Part shown: positions 6,432-6,484 of the stretch, piece after piece
Position numbering within the stretch: position 1 is the stretch's first letter
How the letters are laid out: each line of letters starts with the position of its first letter
Assembly (NCBI GenBank): GCA_007129985.1
Contig: SKUL01000089.1
Span: 1 to 6,484, forward strand
Direction of reading: 5' to 3'
Source of the DNA: Flavobacteriales bacterium
GTDB taxonomy: Bacteria; Bacteroidota; Bacteroidia; Flavobacteriales_D; SKUL01
DNA: 6,484 bases
The notes under the pieces: generated by a model
What the model saw: the letters and a program-made list of their open reading frames with translations, nothing else
Told to the model about the DNA's origin: nothing
The model's database searches: none
Position numbers and translations under genes: made by a program

Positions 6432-6484
6432 ATGAACCAACCCTTTCTGGCCCGAACAGCCAAGCATTTACTCCACATCGCAAC
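6432..6484 (+). CDS. Start of a downstream gene, cut by the window edge
   Basis: An ATG at 6432, 6 nt after the TPR stop codon, opens a frame that stays open to the end of the window and encodes MNQPFLARTAKHLLHIA. The tight spacing, same strand and normal codon use support a real gene in an operon with the TPR gene. The product cannot be established from 17 residues. The opening resembles, from memory, the start of Bacteroidota PD-(D/E)XK nuclease / AddB-like helicase-nuclease proteins (FL...A.HLL before an NRRAG-type motif), but the diagnostic part lies outside the window. Confidence 0.55.
   Translation, partial: MNQPFLARTAKHLLHIA

Noticed and set aside
1..6484. Mobile element, CRISPR array, tRNA/rRNA or defence/toxin module
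   Set aside because: No transposase or integrase motifs, no regularly spaced repeats, no tRNA-like cloverleaf seen, and the intergenic space is too small (gaps of 3-69 nt) to hide such elements.

Overview
The window looks like an ordinary chromosomal segment from a member of the Bacteroidota, most likely Flavobacteriales or a close relative. Three things point there. The large minus-strand gene ends in a type IX secretion (T9SS) type B sorting domain, which is restricted to that phylum. Short intergenic gaps carry the Bacteroidota -7 promoter box TAnnTTTG directly before start codons. No convincing Shine-Dalgarno sequences precede the genes. GC content is fairly high for the group in the housekeeping genes and lower in the surface-protein gene.

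Layout, left to right. (1) 23-1249, plus: a DinB/Pol IV-type translesion DNA polymerase, whose frame is still open at the left edge. (2) 1281-2744, plus: a 13-helix sodium:solute symporter, 31 nt after dinB and probably co-transcribed. (3) 2748-5417, minus: a large secreted, multi-PKD, cysteine-rich surface protein with a T9SS type B C-terminal signal, convergent with the symporter and only 3 nt from it. (4) 5487-5765, minus: a small protein of unknown function. (5) 5832-6425, plus: a cytoplasmic TPR protein, divergent from gene 4 across a 66-nt region with two mirror-image TAnnTTTGCAC boxes. (6) 6432 to the right edge, plus: the first 17 codons of another gene, 6 nt after the TPR gene and probably in its operon.

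The genes do not form an obvious pathway. The clearest units are a dinB-symporter pair, a possible minus-strand pair (unknown gene then surface protein, though the latter may have its own promoter), and a TPR-led plus-strand operon running off the window. I found no RNA genes, insertion sequences, CRISPR arrays, phage genes or toxin/defence modules, and no convincing undescribed system. The points most worth checking are the symmetric, near-leaderless divergent promoter pair, the unnamed cysteine-rich N-terminal region of the PKD protein, and the small uncharacterised protein.
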